A stretch of 64,000 bases of DNA from Bacteroidota bacterium (GTDB lineage: Bacteria > Bacteroidota > Bacteroidia > Chitinophagales > Chitinophagaceae), in NCBI GenBank assembly GCA_018268075.1, contig JAFDXH010000248.1:41276-105275 (forward strand). Reading direction: 5' to 3'. Shown here piece by piece: positions 1 to 8,302 of the stretch. The translations under genes were made by a program, and so were the position numbers. The first letter of the stretch is position 1. Every line of letters begins with the position of its first letter. Under the pieces are notes generated by a model that did no database searches, had not been told where the DNA came from, and saw nothing but the letters and a program-made list of their open reading frames with translations.

Positions 1-3
1 GAG

Positions 4-294
4 TTAAAGTTTTAACTGCGCTGAAATACTTTCATAAAGTTTTTGAGACTCATGAGTGAGCAGATCATAGTTAATTCCAATAGCCGGGATAATTTCCAAT
101 AACGTATTAATTCTTCCCTCAGGGTTTAAAAATTTATTGAGTACTACCACCTTTTTTTCTTCAAGAATGCAGTAACCACTTTGGAAAGATCCTCTTTCGT
201 AGCGTACTACATAACCTGCTTCTGTAAGTATTCTTTCTAATTTATCGAGGTTATGTTGATTAAATTTCAAATTTGATGATTTATAGATGGTCAA
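4..294 (-). CDS. Conserved hypothetical protein, 96 aa
   Basis: A complete small protein of unknown function. It has no signal peptide or membrane segment. The middle is rich in short beta-prone stretches (GYVVRYERG, GYCILEEKKVVVLNKF) followed by a helical C-terminus. The reading frame opens with TTG, because an in-frame stop lies just upstream and there is no internal ATG. It lies downstream of fusA on the same strand but beyond the fusA terminator, so it is probably transcribed separately. I recall similar short proteins in other Bacteroidota but know no function for them. Confidence 0.6.
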   Translation of the reverse strand: MTIYKSSNLKFNQHNLDKLERILTEAGYVVRYERGSFQSGYCILEEKKVVVLNKFLNPEGRINTLLEIIPAIGINYDLLTHESQKLYESISAQLKL

Positions 295-364
295 AAATAA
301 ATTATTTTACTTGGTTGCCGCACAAAAAAAAAGATAATACCGCCCAATAGATATTCCATACAAA

Positions 365-397
365 AAAACCCCGCCTGTTTGAGGAGCGGGGTCATTT
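365..397 (-). terminator. Rho-independent terminator of fusA
   Basis: On the minus strand CCCCGC and GCGGGG arms enclose a short loop and are followed by a run of seven T. It lies about 20 bases past the fusA stop codon, so it ends the fusA transcript. Confidence 0.85.
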
Positions 398-415
398 TAC
401 GATTATTTATTAGAA

Positions 416-2563
416 TTAATCTTCTACTTTCACTTTACCTTTTTGTTTAGCGATTACTTCCTCAGCTACGTTATTAGGTGCAGGTGAATAGTGGCTAAAT
501 TCCATTGTAGAAGTGGCACGTCCACTTGATAGAGAACGCAATTGAGTTACATATCCAAACATTTCACTTAATGGTACTTTTGCCTTAATTACCTGTACAC
601 CATGCTTATTATCCATCCCCTCAAGCATTCCTCTTCTCCTGTTAAGGTCGCCTGTTACATCTCCCATGTACTGATCAGGTGTTAAAACTTCCACCTTCAT
701 AATTGGTTCTAACAATACAGGTTTTGCTTTACGGCCTGCTTCGCGATAGCCTTGCTTAGCACACAGTTCAAATGACATAGCATCGGAATCCACCTGGTGG
801 AACGAACCATCAAATACGCGCACTTTCATACTCTCCATCGGATAGCTTGCCAATACACCGGTAGTCATAGCTGTTTCAAAGCCCTTTTGAATTGCAGGTA
901 CAAATTCCTTAGGAATAGAGCCACCAAACAAACCATTTACAAATTGAAAATTGCCTTTTCCTTCCTTTAAGAATTCTTCGTCTGCAGGCCCTATTTCAAA
1001 TTGGATATCGGCAAATTTACCACGACCTCCCGTTTGCTTCTTCAATACTTCCCTGTGTTCTATTGTTTCACGGAAGGCTTCTTTGTAAGCTACCTGTGGT
1101 GCTCCCTGATTAATTTCTACCTTAAACTCACGCTTTAGGCGGTCAATGATTATTTCAAGATGCAGTTCGCCCATTCCACTTAAAATAGTTTGTCCTGTTT
1201 CTTCATCGGTTCTTACTCTCAAAGTAGGATCTTCTTCTACCAGCTTAGAAATGGCCATACCCATTTTGTCAACGTCGGCCTGAGTTTTAGGCTCTACTGC
1301 TATCGCAATAACCGGTTCTGGGAAGGTCATTGCTTCTAATACAATTGGATGATTTTCATCGCAAAGCGTATCTCCTGTTTTTATATCTTTAAATCCTACA
1401 GCTGCTCCAATATCACCGGCAGTAATAAAATCAACCGGGTTTTGTTTGTTGGCATGCATTTGCATAATTCTTGAAATCCTTTCGTTCTTACCGGTACGCG
1501 TGTTTAACACATACGAGCCTGAGTTAAGCTTGCCACTATAGGCACGGAAGAAGGCAAGACGACCTACAAAAGGGTCAGTCATAATCTTAAATGCCAGGGC
1601 ACTAAACGGATCTTTTACATCTGGATGACGTACGATCTCATCACCTGTATTTGGATCTGTTCCTTTAATTGCTTCTATATCCAAAGGCCCGGGTAGATAC
1701 CTTACAATAGCATCCAAAGCTGCCTGTACCCCCTTATTTTTAAAGGATGACCCACACATCATTGGAATAATAGAAATATCAATGGTAGCCTTACGAATGG
1801 CTTCATGCATTTCTGCTTCAGTGATCGTATTAGGATCGTCAAAAAATTTCTCTAATAATTTTTCGTCATATTCAGCTACAGCTTCTACTAAATGTTGTCT
1901 CCATTCATTTACATCTTCCACCATATCTTCAGGAATAGGTACTTCTTTAAAGGTCATTCCCTGAGTTTCATCATCCCATACCATAGCCTTCATGGTTATG
2001 AGGTCCACTACTCCTTTAAAGCTATCTTCTGCCCCAATGGGTAATTGCAGTGGTACTGCCTTAGCGCCCAGCATTTCCTTTACTTGCTTTACCACGTTTA
2101 AAAAATCGGCACCAGAGCGGTCCATTTTATTTACAAATCCTATACGTGGCACTTTATACTTATTAGCCTGACGCCATACAGTTTCACTTTGAGGTTCTAC
2201 ACCACTTACAGCACAGAAAAGCGATAATAACCCGTCTAACACACGCAATGACCGCTCTACCTCTACTGTAAAGTCCACGTGGCCTGGAGTGTCAATAATA
2301 TTGAACTTGTACTGATGGGTGTCAGGTGTCTTTTGCCCCTGCACCATTGGGAAATTCCAGAAGCAAGTAGTAGCAGCAGAAGTAATGGTAATACCTCTTT
2401 CCTGCTCCTGTGCCATCCAGTCCATGGTAGCAGCACCATCATGTACTTCACCAATTTTATGGTTAACACCTGTATAATACAGAATGCGCTCTGTAGTAGT
2501 GGTTTTACCTGCATCAATGTGAGCAGCAATACCAAAGTTTCTTTGAAATTTTAAGTCGGCCAT
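416..2563 (-). CDS. fusA: Translation elongation factor G
   Basis: GTPase that moves tRNAs and mRNA through the ribosome after peptide-bond formation and helps recycle ribosomes; cytoplasmic. All GTPase motifs are visible: the P-loop AHIDAGKT near residue 14, a switch I segment ending [18 protein letters not shown], and NKMD near residue 140. At 715 aa it is full length, and domains II-V follow without gaps. It follows rpsL and rpsG as in the classical str operon, but a terminator separates it from rpsG and it has its own promoter box (TACCTTTG at 2640-2647). No tuf or rpsJ gene follows. Confidence 0.98.
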   Translation of the reverse strand: MADLKFQRNFGIAAHIDAGKTTTTERILYYTGVNHKIGEVHDGAATMDWMAQEQERGITITSAATTCFWNFPMVQGQKTPDTHQYKFNIIDTPGHVDFTVEVERSLRVLDGLLSLFCAVSGVEPQSETVWRQANKYKVPRIGFVNKMDRSGADFLNVVKQVKEMLGAKAVPLQLPIGAEDSFKGVVDLITMKAMVWDDETQGMTFKEVPIPEDMVEDVNEWRQHLVEAVAEYDEKLLEKFFDDPNTITEAEMHEAIRKATIDISIIPMMCGSSFKNKGVQAALDAIVRYLPGPLDIEAIKGTDPNTGDEIVRHPDVKDPFSALAFKIMTDPFVGRLAFFRAYSGKLNSGSYVLNTRTGKNERISRIMQMHANKQNPVDFITAGDIGAAVGFKDIKTGDTLCDENHPIVLEAMTFPEPVIAIAVEPKTQADVDKMGMAISKLVEEDPTLRVRTDEETGQTILSGMGELHLEIIIDRLKREFKVEINQGAPQVAYKEAFRETIEHREVLKKQTGGRGKFADIQFEIGPADEEFLKEGKGNFQFVNGLFGGSIPKEFVPAIQKGFETAMTTGVLASYPMESMKVRVFDGSFHQVDSDAMSFELCAKQGYREAGRKAKPVLLEPIMKVEVLTPDQYMGDVTGDLNRRRGMLEGMDNKHGVQVIKAKVPLSEMFGYVTQLRSLSSGRATSTMEFSHYSPAPNNVAEEVIAKQKGKVKVED

Positions 2564-2639
2564 ATATATTATTTATTCTATTTTTTGCTGAATTTATGTT
2601 TTCCAAAATTTTATTATTTGCAATAATTTTTTGGAGGCG

Positions 2640-2647
2640 CAAAGGTA
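2640..2647 (-). promoter_or_regulatory. Bacteroidota -7 promoter box for fusA
   Basis: The minus strand reads TACCTTTG, matching the Bacteroidota -7 consensus TAnnTTTG. It lies about 77 bases upstream of the fusA ATG, giving a leader of roughly 70 bases. I do not see a convincing -33 element at the usual spacing. Confidence 0.55.
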
Positions 2648-2689
2648 AAAAAAAATTATGAGAAATATTATTTACAATGGTTAAATAAA

Positions 2690-2720
2690 AAAACCCGGCA
2701 CTTGAATAATACCGGGTAAG
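2690..2720 (-). terminator. Terminator between rpsG and fusA
   Basis: On the minus strand ACCCGG and CCGGGT arms are separated by an AT-rich loop and followed by a seven-T run. It lies about 40 bases beyond the rpsG stop and upstream of the fusA promoter box, so it splits the ribosomal-protein pair from fusA. Confidence 0.8.
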
Positions 2721-2758
2721 TAGATAAAATAAATAATATCTGAATTAAATTACGATGA

Positions 2759-3226
2759 TTATATCCTGAAATGCGCAAATGCTTTATTTGCATCAGCCAT
2801 ACGGTGGGTATCTTCCTTCTTTTTAAAGGCTGCGCCTTCGCCCTTACTTGCTGCTACAATCTCATTAGCCAGTTTTTCTGCCATGCTGCGGCCATTTCTG
2901 TCGCGGCTATATTTAATCAACCATTTAATGCTTAAAGAAGTTTTGCGATCAGCACGAACCTCAGCAGGAATTTGAAAGGTAGCACCACCAATACGACGGC
3001 TTTTTACTTCCACACCAGGTGTTACATTTGCTAAAGCTTTTTTCCAAACTTCGTAACCATCATCACCAGTAATTTTCGCTACTTTATCTATTGCATCATA
3101 GAAAATGGTATAGGCTCCACTCTTCTTTCCTTCCCACATCAGGTTATTTACAAAACGAGTAACCAATTTATCCTGAAATTTAGGGTCAGGCGCGAGAGGA
3201 AGTTTCTTTGCTTGTGCTTTACGCAT
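2759..3226 (-). CDS. rpsG: 30S ribosomal protein S7 (uS7)
   Basis: Primary 16S rRNA-binding protein that nucleates assembly of the small-subunit head and lies near the E site. The 155 aa length is normal. Recognisable segments are the N-terminal MRKAQAKK, the central [11 protein letters not shown] motif and [10 protein letters not shown]. The gene lies 56 bases downstream of rpsL and is probably cotranscribed with it. A terminator follows directly, so expression of S7 and EF-G is uncoupled here. Confidence 0.97.
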   Translation of the reverse strand: MRKAQAKKLPLAPDPKFQDKLVTRFVNNLMWEGKKSGAYTIFYDAIDKVAKITGDDGYEVWKKALANVTPGVEVKSRRIGGATFQIPAEVRADRKTSLSIKWLIKYSRDRNGRSMAEKLANEIVAASKGEGAAFKKKEDTHRMADANKAFAHFRI

Positions 3227-3282
3227 GTTGTTATTCTTTTTTTAACAGCTCCAATCAATAATAAAAAGAAGCTAAATTGTAA

Positions 3283-3663
3283 TTATTTTTTTGCTTTTTC
3301 CTTTTTTGTTCCATATTTAGAGCGGCTCTGTTTCCTATCCTTTACACCCGCAGTATCAAGGCTGCCACGCACTATATGATACCTTACACCTGGTAAATCT
3401 TTTACCCTTCCGCCACGCAACAATACGATTGAGTGCTCCTGCAGATTATGCCCTTCGCCGGGTATATATGCAATCACCTCTATTTTATTAGTAAGCCTTA
3501 CTTTAGCTACTTTACGCAGTGCTGAGTTAGGTTTTTTAGGAGTAGTAGTATATACCCTTGTGCATACACCACGACGCTGAGGGCAACTATCAAGAGCCCT
3601 TGATTTACTTTTAGCTCTAATGATTGTCCTTCCTTTTCTTACTAATTGTTGTATTGTGGGCAT
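3283..3663 (-). CDS. rpsL: 30S ribosomal protein S12 (uS12)
   Basis: Decoding-site protein of the small ribosomal subunit. At 126 aa it is standard length and has the basic N-terminus, the [12 protein letters not shown] loop that contacts the decoding centre, and the [10 protein letters not shown] segment carrying the conserved aspartate often methylthiolated in bacteria. The lysines of PKKPN where streptomycin-resistance changes arise are the wild-type residues. It is first in an rpsL-rpsG unit with a well-formed promoter upstream. Confidence 0.97.
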   Translation of the reverse strand: MPTIQQLVRKGRTIIRAKSKSRALDSCPQRRGVCTRVYTTTPKKPNSALRKVAKVRLTNKIEVIAYIPGEGHNLQEHSIVLLRGGRVKDLPGVRYHIVRGSLDTAGVKDRKQSRSKYGTKKEKAKK

Positions 3664-3689
3664 GCTTTACCGTATTTTTTTTTGGACGG

Positions 3690-3721
3690 CAAAGGTAAGA
3701 GCGCAAAAGTGAAAAACAAAA
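3690..3721 (-). promoter_or_regulatory. rpsL promoter (-33 TTTTG, -7 TACCTTTG)
   Basis: On the minus strand TTTTG (3717-3721) is followed after 19 bases by TACCTTTG (3690-3697). Both elements and their spacing fit the Bacteroidota primary sigma consensus. The predicted start lies roughly 20 bases before the rpsL ATG. This is the best-formed promoter in the window. Confidence 0.75.
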
Positions 3722-3743
3722 TTTATTTAGCGTTAAAAAATAA

Positions 3744-4811
3744 TTAAGTAAGAGAGGCAAGCCATCCGAAACGATCTGGTACTTCCCCATTTTTAATTGC
3801 ACTCATCCTTTTTTTAACTTCAGGCGCTATTTTCCAAGTATCAACGTCCAATTTCATCGTAAAATCTTTATAGCGCAATTCTTTTACTTTAGATATAGTT
3901 ACAGCAGTGCCGGTGCCAAAAACCTCCTTCAGCGCTCCTGCCTTATAGGCCTCCTCTATCTCATCTACCCCTAACCTTCTTTCTTCTACTTCTACACCCA
4001 TTTCTTTTAGTAAATCAATAACACTTTCACGAGTTACGCCTGCTAAAATGGTACCCTGCTCCAGCGTAGGTGTTATAGCTTTATTTCCTATTATAAAGAA
4101 AATATTCATAGTACCACACTCTTGTACATATTTATGCTCAAATGCATCAGTCCACAATATCTGATCGTATCCTTTTCTTTTCGCTTCTGCAGATGGATAC
4201 ATGGCAGCGCCATAATTTCCGGCCGCTTTAGCATATCCTACACCTCCCGGAACAGCCCTTACATATTGCTCTTCTACATAAATACGCATGGGCGCATTAT
4301 AATATGGCCCGGTGGGGCTAAGTATAATTATAAATTTATATGTATCACTTGGCCGCACTCCTATTAATTCATCTGAACTAAACATAAAGGGGCGAATATA
4401 TAATGAGTGGTCTGGAAAATCAGGCACCCATTTTTCATCAAGCTTAACCAAAGCTTTCATTCCCTCAATGAACAACTCCTCTGGAATAGCGGGCATTTCC
4501 ATTCTTTCTGCACTGATATTAAATCTTTTAAAATTCTCCTCTGGCCTGAAAATTCTCACTTCACCATTGATTGATTTGTAGGCCTTTACCCCTTCAAAAA
4601 TAGCCTGCCCATAATGTAAGGCCGCGAGCGAGGGCGCTACAGAAATATTCTGGTAGGGCTTTATTTCACCTCTTTCCCACTTACCATTGGCATAATTTGC
4701 TTCAAACATGTGATCAGTAAAATGTTTACCGAAAGGAATATTCTCTAGAGAAATCCCCGGCAAATTGCTATTGCGAACTTTTGATATAATAAAATTTTCT
4801 GAAACTAGCAT
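3744..4811 (-). CDS. ilvE: Branched-chain amino acid aminotransferase
   Basis: PLP enzyme that exchanges amino groups between glutamate and the 2-oxo acids of leucine, isoleucine and valine; last step of their synthesis and first of their breakdown. Fold-type IV features are clear: the PLP lysine is K195 in GYAKAAGNYG, followed by ECGTMNIFF and the phosphate-binding GTGTAVTIS segment. I start it at the ATG at 4811, giving 355 aa, because a longer upstream frame would add an unrelated 34-residue leader and run into the divergent gene. It is monocistronic and divergent from the gene at 4861. Confidence 0.93.
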   Translation of the reverse strand: MLVSENFIISKVRNSNLPGISLENIPFGKHFTDHMFEANYANGKWERGEIKPYQNISVAPSLAALHYGQAIFEGVKAYKSINGEVRIFRPEENFKRFNISAERMEMPAIPEELFIEGMKALVKLDEKWVPDFPDHSLYIRPFMFSSDELIGVRPSDTYKFIIILSPTGPYYNAPMRIYVEEQYVRAVPGGVGYAKAAGNYGAAMYPSAEAKRKGYDQILWTDAFEHKYVQECGTMNIFFIIGNKAITPTLEQGTILAGVTRESVIDLLKEMGVEVEERRLGVDEIEEAYKAGALKEVFGTGTAVTISKVKELRYKDFTMKLDVDTWKIAPEVKKRMSAIKNGEVPDRFGWLASLT

Positions 4812-4860
4812 ATCGTTATTTTTGCCACAAAGAAACGAAAAAAACATTTCGCAGATATAT

Positions 4861-5340
4861 ATGGCACTTGATAATATTGAATTGGATTTAAAAATTTGCA
4901 ACCAACTTTTCAAAAATACATTGGTGGCTAAAGCCGGTAAAAAGCCATCAAATAAAACAATTGAATATGAAGGGGCTAATAAAAAGAAAATATTGTTTAT
5001 TTTTAGAAAAAGTCAGGATCCCAGCCAATCTTCAGCAGAAGTAAATTTATTAAGCAGCATCTGCAAGGCCTGCAATCTTACTATGGATGACATCGCATTA
5101 GTAAATTATATTTCACCTGCCCCTGATTTTTCAAATTTAAAAAATCAATTTAAGTTTAAATACTTGCTCTCATTTGGTGTAACACCCTCAGACTTATCAT
5201 TTCCGGGGGATTTTAAAAATTTCCAGATAGTGAATTTTAAGGGTGCCCAATGTATATTCGCCCCATCATTGAACGACTTTTTAAATAATAAATCATATAA
5301 AGCATCCTTATGGAAAGGAATGCAACAATTATTTTTTTGA
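4861..5340 (+). CDS. Possible DNA polymerase III psi-like (HolD/UDG-fold) protein
   Basis: A 159 aa cytoplasmic protein. The layout suggests an alternating alpha/beta fold: strands at KKILFIF, IALVNYI, KYLLSFGV and FQIVNF, then the segment GAQCIFAPSLNDFLNN followed by KASLWKGM. That last part resembles the end of the E. coli psi clamp-loader subunit (GAQVASPALTDL, then ALWQQI), which has a uracil-DNA-glycosylase-like fold. This is recall and by-eye comparison only. Start ATG at 4861; the stop overlaps the rdgB start as TGATG, so the two are translationally coupled. If the psi idea is wrong it is an unassigned conserved protein. Confidence 0.45.
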   Translation: MALDNIELDLKICNQLFKNTLVAKAGKKPSNKTIEYEGANKKKILFIFRKSQDPSQSSAEVNLLSSICKACNLTMDDIALVNYISPAPDFSNLKNQFKFKYLLSFGVTPSDLSFPGDFKNFQIVNFKGAQCIFAPSLNDFLNNKSYKASLWKGMQQLFF

Positions 5341-5924
5341 TGACCCCCATTATTTTTGCAACTAATAATTTTAATAAGATATCAGAAGTTCAGTCTTCTA
5401 TAAAAAATGATTCATTAATTATAAAAACCCTTATTGAAGAAGGTATTGATATTGATATCCCCGAACCCTATTTTACCTTAGAGGAGAATGCAAGGGAAAA
5501 AGCAGGTGTAATTAATAAATTAACACAAAAAAATTGCTTTGCTGAGGATACCGGACTTTTTGTAGAATCACTGAATGGTGCTCCTGGAGTAAAAAGTGCG
5601 AGATATGCCGGAGAAGGCAGATCTGATGATAAAAATATTAGCTTATTATTACAAAACTTAGCTGGCCAGAATAATAGAAATGCTTTTTTTAAAACAGTAA
5701 TTTGCCTGATCTGGAAAAATGAAACATATCTGTTTGAAGGAATTTGTGAAGGGAAAATAAATTTTGAAAAAAAAGGAAATTCAGGTTTTGGGTATGATCC
5801 TGTATTTATACCCACAGGATCTACAAAAACTTTTGCCGAAATGACCATAAATGAGAAAAACATCTTTAGCCATAGAAAAAAGGCACTTGTAAAATTGATA
5901 GATTTTTTTGACAACCAAAATTAA
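5340..5924 (+). CDS. rdgB: Non-canonical purine NTP pyrophosphatase (RdgB/HAM1 family)
   Basis: Hydrolyses dITP, ITP and XTP to monophosphates and pyrophosphate, keeping deaminated purines out of DNA and RNA. Family motifs are present: the N-terminal FATNNFNKISEV substrate loop, the catalytic AEDTGL followed by NGAPGVKSARYAG, and SGFGYDPVF. I start it at the ATG at 5340 (194 aa), whose first base is the last base of the upstream stop codon; a longer frame would add ten residues before the conserved start. The coupling to a possible polymerase subunit would fit a replication-fidelity role. Confidence 0.92.
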   Translation: MTPIIFATNNFNKISEVQSSIKNDSLIIKTLIEEGIDIDIPEPYFTLEENAREKAGVINKLTQKNCFAEDTGLFVESLNGAPGVKSARYAGEGRSDDKNISLLLQNLAGQNNRNAFFKTVICLIWKNETYLFEGICEGKINFEKKGNSGFGYDPVFIPTGSTKTFAEMTINEKNIFSHRKKALVKLIDFFDNQN

Positions 5925-5945
5925 AGCTGACCTAAATACCCTATT

Positions 5946-6518
5946 TTGAACACAGAAAGCAACCCTATTCCCTCAGAAAGCGACTTAATAAAAGGATGCC
6001 TTGATGGCAATGGGCAAATGCAGCAGATTTTATACGATCGTTTTGCTTCTAAAATGTATGGTGTATGCCTTAGGTATGCAGGTAATGAAGAAGATGCGAA
6101 TGATATTTTACAGGAAGGCTTTATTAAAGTTTTTAAAAACTTAGGTAAATTTAGAAGCGAAGGCTCATTTGAAGGCTGGGTGAGACGGATATTTATTAAT
6201 TCAGCTATTGAGCAGTATAGAAAAAAAGTGAAGCTATATAATGTATCTGAGGTATATGAAAATACAGTAGAAGATAAGAGCATTAATGCATTGGATATGC
6301 TTGCCACTAAGGATGTAATGAATATTATAAATGAACTTTCCCCTGGATACAAGGCGGTATTTAACTTACATGTAGTAGAGGGATATTCTCACCAAGAGAT
6401 AGCACAGATGCTGGGAATTAACGAGGGAACAAGTAAATCGCAATTAGCAAGAGCTAAAGGTGTTTTAAAAAAGATCATTGAAAAAAGAATGGAAGAGAAA
6501 AAAAATGAAAATAATTAA
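5946..6518 (+). CDS. RNA polymerase sigma factor, sigma-70 family (ECF-type)
   Basis: A two-domain sigma factor of 190 aa. Region 2 spans about residues 27-92 (LYDRFASKMYGVCLRY, then DILQEGFIKVF and EGWVRRIFIN). Region 4 lies at about 125-180, with the helix-turn-helix HQEIAQMLGINEGTSKSQL. The start is TTG: an in-frame stop lies 18 bases upstream and the first ATG would cut off the conserved DLIKGCL lead-in. A gene for a one-pass membrane protein follows after 9 bases, the usual place for an anti-sigma factor. The promoters it controls are not visible. Confidence 0.88.
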   Translation: MNTESNPIPSESDLIKGCLDGNGQMQQILYDRFASKMYGVCLRYAGNEEDANDILQEGFIKVFKNLGKFRSEGSFEGWVRRIFINSAIEQYRKKVKLYNVSEVYENTVEDKSINALDMLATKDVMNIINELSPGYKAVFNLHVVEGYSHQEIAQMLGINEGTSKSQLARAKGVLKKIIEKRMEEKKNENN

Positions 6519-6527
6519 TTAATAGAA

Positions 6528-7103
6528 ATGGAAAAATTCAATAAGCGGCTTTTCGATTTCCAGGCAAAGCCGCCAGCTTTTATTTGGGAAAACATTTCTG
6601 ATTCCTTAAAAGAGAGGAACTACCACCAACCAATAAATAGAAATGGGAAAATAGCAGTGTGGATTGCTGCGGCAGCAGCATGCATAGTTATATTAATTGT
6701 AAGTGTTTTTTATAAACCTAATGGAAATAAATCACACAATACCGTAAGTGCAATATTTAAACCTGTGCAAGGTTCTCATCAGGACTCAATGGCTTTAAAC
6801 AACAATCTATTAGAAAAAATTATCAATACTCCAGAATCACAAAAATTAATTGCGTACAATCATCTTACTGCAGACGGGCATACTAAAAAATACATTACAA
6901 TTTCTGGTCCCGAAGGGCAGCCTGTAAAAATTTCCTCCAAAGCAGCTACACTTATTATATCTGCCGATGGGGAATATCCACCCAAACCAGTATGGAATAA
7001 AAAGATTGATAAATGGAAAAAGATAATGCTCAACAGTACTCTTTCTCCTACTTCTACCTCTTTAGTTGATATCTTACAGTCTTCTAATAATCCGGTGGAA
7101 TAA
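6528..7103 (+). CDS. Single-pass membrane protein, possible anti-sigma factor
   Basis: 191 aa with a cytoplasmic N-terminus of about 42 residues, one membrane helix (about 43-62, IAVWIAAAAACIVILIVSVF) and a periplasmic tail. The N-terminal part contains FQAKPPAFIWENISDSL, a short motif I associate with Bacteroidota proteins encoded after ECF sigma genes. Position directly after the sigma gene and membrane topology suggest it holds the sigma factor at the membrane. It lacks a recognisable zinc (ZAS) motif HxxxCxxC, so the anti-sigma role is inferred from context. Confidence 0.55.
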   Translation: MEKFNKRLFDFQAKPPAFIWENISDSLKERNYHQPINRNGKIAVWIAAAAACIVILIVSVFYKPNGNKSHNTVSAIFKPVQGSHQDSMALNNNLLEKIINTPESQKLIAYNHLTADGHTKKYITISGPEGQPVKISSKAATLIISADGEYPPKPVWNKKIDKWKKIMLNSTLSPTSTSLVDILQSSNNPVE

Positions 7104-7106
7104 TAT

Positions 7107-7538
7107 ATGTCAAGAATAAAAATTGAATTTCCAGACACACTTCTTTTTACTACCGAAACCCGTGTACGCATTACTGATATTAATTATGGCAACCATGTAG
7201 GAAATGATGCCATAGTTCAGATTATTCACGACGCAAGGGTGCAATTTTTAAACTACCATGGTTTTACAGAGCTGGATGTAGCAGGCACTTCACTCATTAT
7301 GAGCAACCTACTGGTAGATTTTAAGAAAGAAAGTTTTTTTGGAGACAGATTAATGATAAAAATTTTTGCAGGAAATATCACCAAAGTCAGTTTCGATTTA
7401 TTCTATAGAATAAGCACACAAAGAGATTTGAATGAAGTACTGATTGCAAATGCACAGACTGGCATGGTTTGTTATGATTACAAAATGCACAAATTGAGTG
7501 CTGTAACTTCTGGATTATTAAAAATTATACAACCTTAA
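7107..7538 (+). CDS. Acyl-CoA thioesterase, hotdog fold (4HBT family)
   Basis: 143 aa single-domain hotdog enzyme expected to hydrolyse acyl-CoA or acyl-ACP thioesters. The family signature is TDINYGNHVGNDAIVQIIHDAR at about residues 22-43, with the conserved Asp/Asn-Gly-His turn before the long central helix; the beta-sheet follows (LIMSNLLVDFKKES, SFDLFYRI). It starts three bases after the preceding stop, so it is probably in the sigma operon. Its 3' end overlaps the convergent aroE stop by four bases. Chain-length preference cannot be read from the sequence. Confidence 0.82.
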   Translation: MSRIKIEFPDTLLFTTETRVRITDINYGNHVGNDAIVQIIHDARVQFLNYHGFTELDVAGTSLIMSNLLVDFKKESFFGDRLMIKIFAGNITKVSFDLFYRISTQRDLNEVLIANAQTGMVCYDYKMHKLSAVTSGLLKIIQP

Positions 7539-8278
7539 CTTTCCCATATTTTCCAACTCTCTTCCGCTTGTATTTTTAGCATTTCTGCGCCATTTTTTAT
7601 AAGTGCCCCTTGCCGTTGAGCTTCTGATAAAAATTTAGTCAAAGCAGGATTATATATTAAATCAAAAAAATAATGCTGGATAGAAATAGCGTTATAAGGC
7701 AATGGCGGACAATCTTCAATATTGGGAAACATCCCTAATGGTGTAGTATTTATTACTACCTTGTACCTAGCAAGGAGCTCTTCGCTAACATCAGAATAAT
7801 GAATAAAATTCTTTGTTCCCCCTGGGGTGCGGCTCACTTGTAAAAACTCAATACCTAATTGCCCGAGCACATAGCAAACTGCTTTTGCACCGCCACCACT
7901 TCCTAATACAAGTGCCGCTTGATGATATGGCTTCAATTGAGGTTCAAATGATTTTTGAAATCCAACCACATCTGTATTATAGCCATACCATAAGCCATTT
8001 TCAACTCTTACACAATTGCAGGATTTTATGTTCAGGCATACATCAGACTGCCCATCCAGATAAGGTAAAATTGACTCTTTATAGGGGATAGTGACGTTAA
8101 AACCTCGCAAGCCTTGCGCCGCTTTCAACCTAAGAATTTCATTATCAAAATCTTTTAATTCAAAATTTTGATAACAATGATCAGATAAATTTTCATTCAG
8201 AAATTTTTCAGTGAAAAACTTCTTGGAGAATGAATGTGATAGACTTTTGCCAACCAATCCATATACTTTGGCAGCCAT
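7535..8278 (-). CDS. aroE: Shikimate dehydrogenase
   Basis: NADPH-dependent reduction of 3-dehydroshikimate to shikimate, step four of the chorismate pathway. The shikimate site SLSHSFSKKF is near residue 13, the catalytic lysine in NVTIPYKES near 66, then NTDVVGF. The cofactor loop VLGSGGGAKAV and the C-terminal FFDLIYNPALT complete the family pattern. At 247 aa it is at the short end of the family. The gene lies 25 bases downstream of the comA-like gene and may be cotranscribed with it. It is convergent with the thioesterase gene. Confidence 0.93.
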   Translation of the reverse strand: MAAKVYGLVGKSLSHSFSKKFFTEKFLNENLSDHCYQNFELKDFDNEILRLKAAQGLRGFNVTIPYKESILPYLDGQSDVCLNIKSCNCVRVENGLWYGYNTDVVGFQKSFEPQLKPYHQAALVLGSGGGAKAVCYVLGQLGIEFLQVSRTPGGTKNFIHYSDVSEELLARYKVVINTTPLGMFPNIEDCPPLPYNAISIQHYFFDLIYNPALTKFLSEAQRQGALIKNGAEMLKIQAEESWKIWES

Positions 8279-8302
8279 TCGGTTTTATTTTGGTTGAAAT
8301 CA

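Noticed and set aside
1782-2554. Open frames antisense or shifted to fusA
   Set aside because: They lie wholly inside a confident gene, have no family features and follow the codon structure of EF-G.
3617-3802. 61-codon frame between rpsL and ilvE
   Set aside because: It overlaps rpsL and ilvE and has no recognisable features; the rpsL promoter occupies this region.
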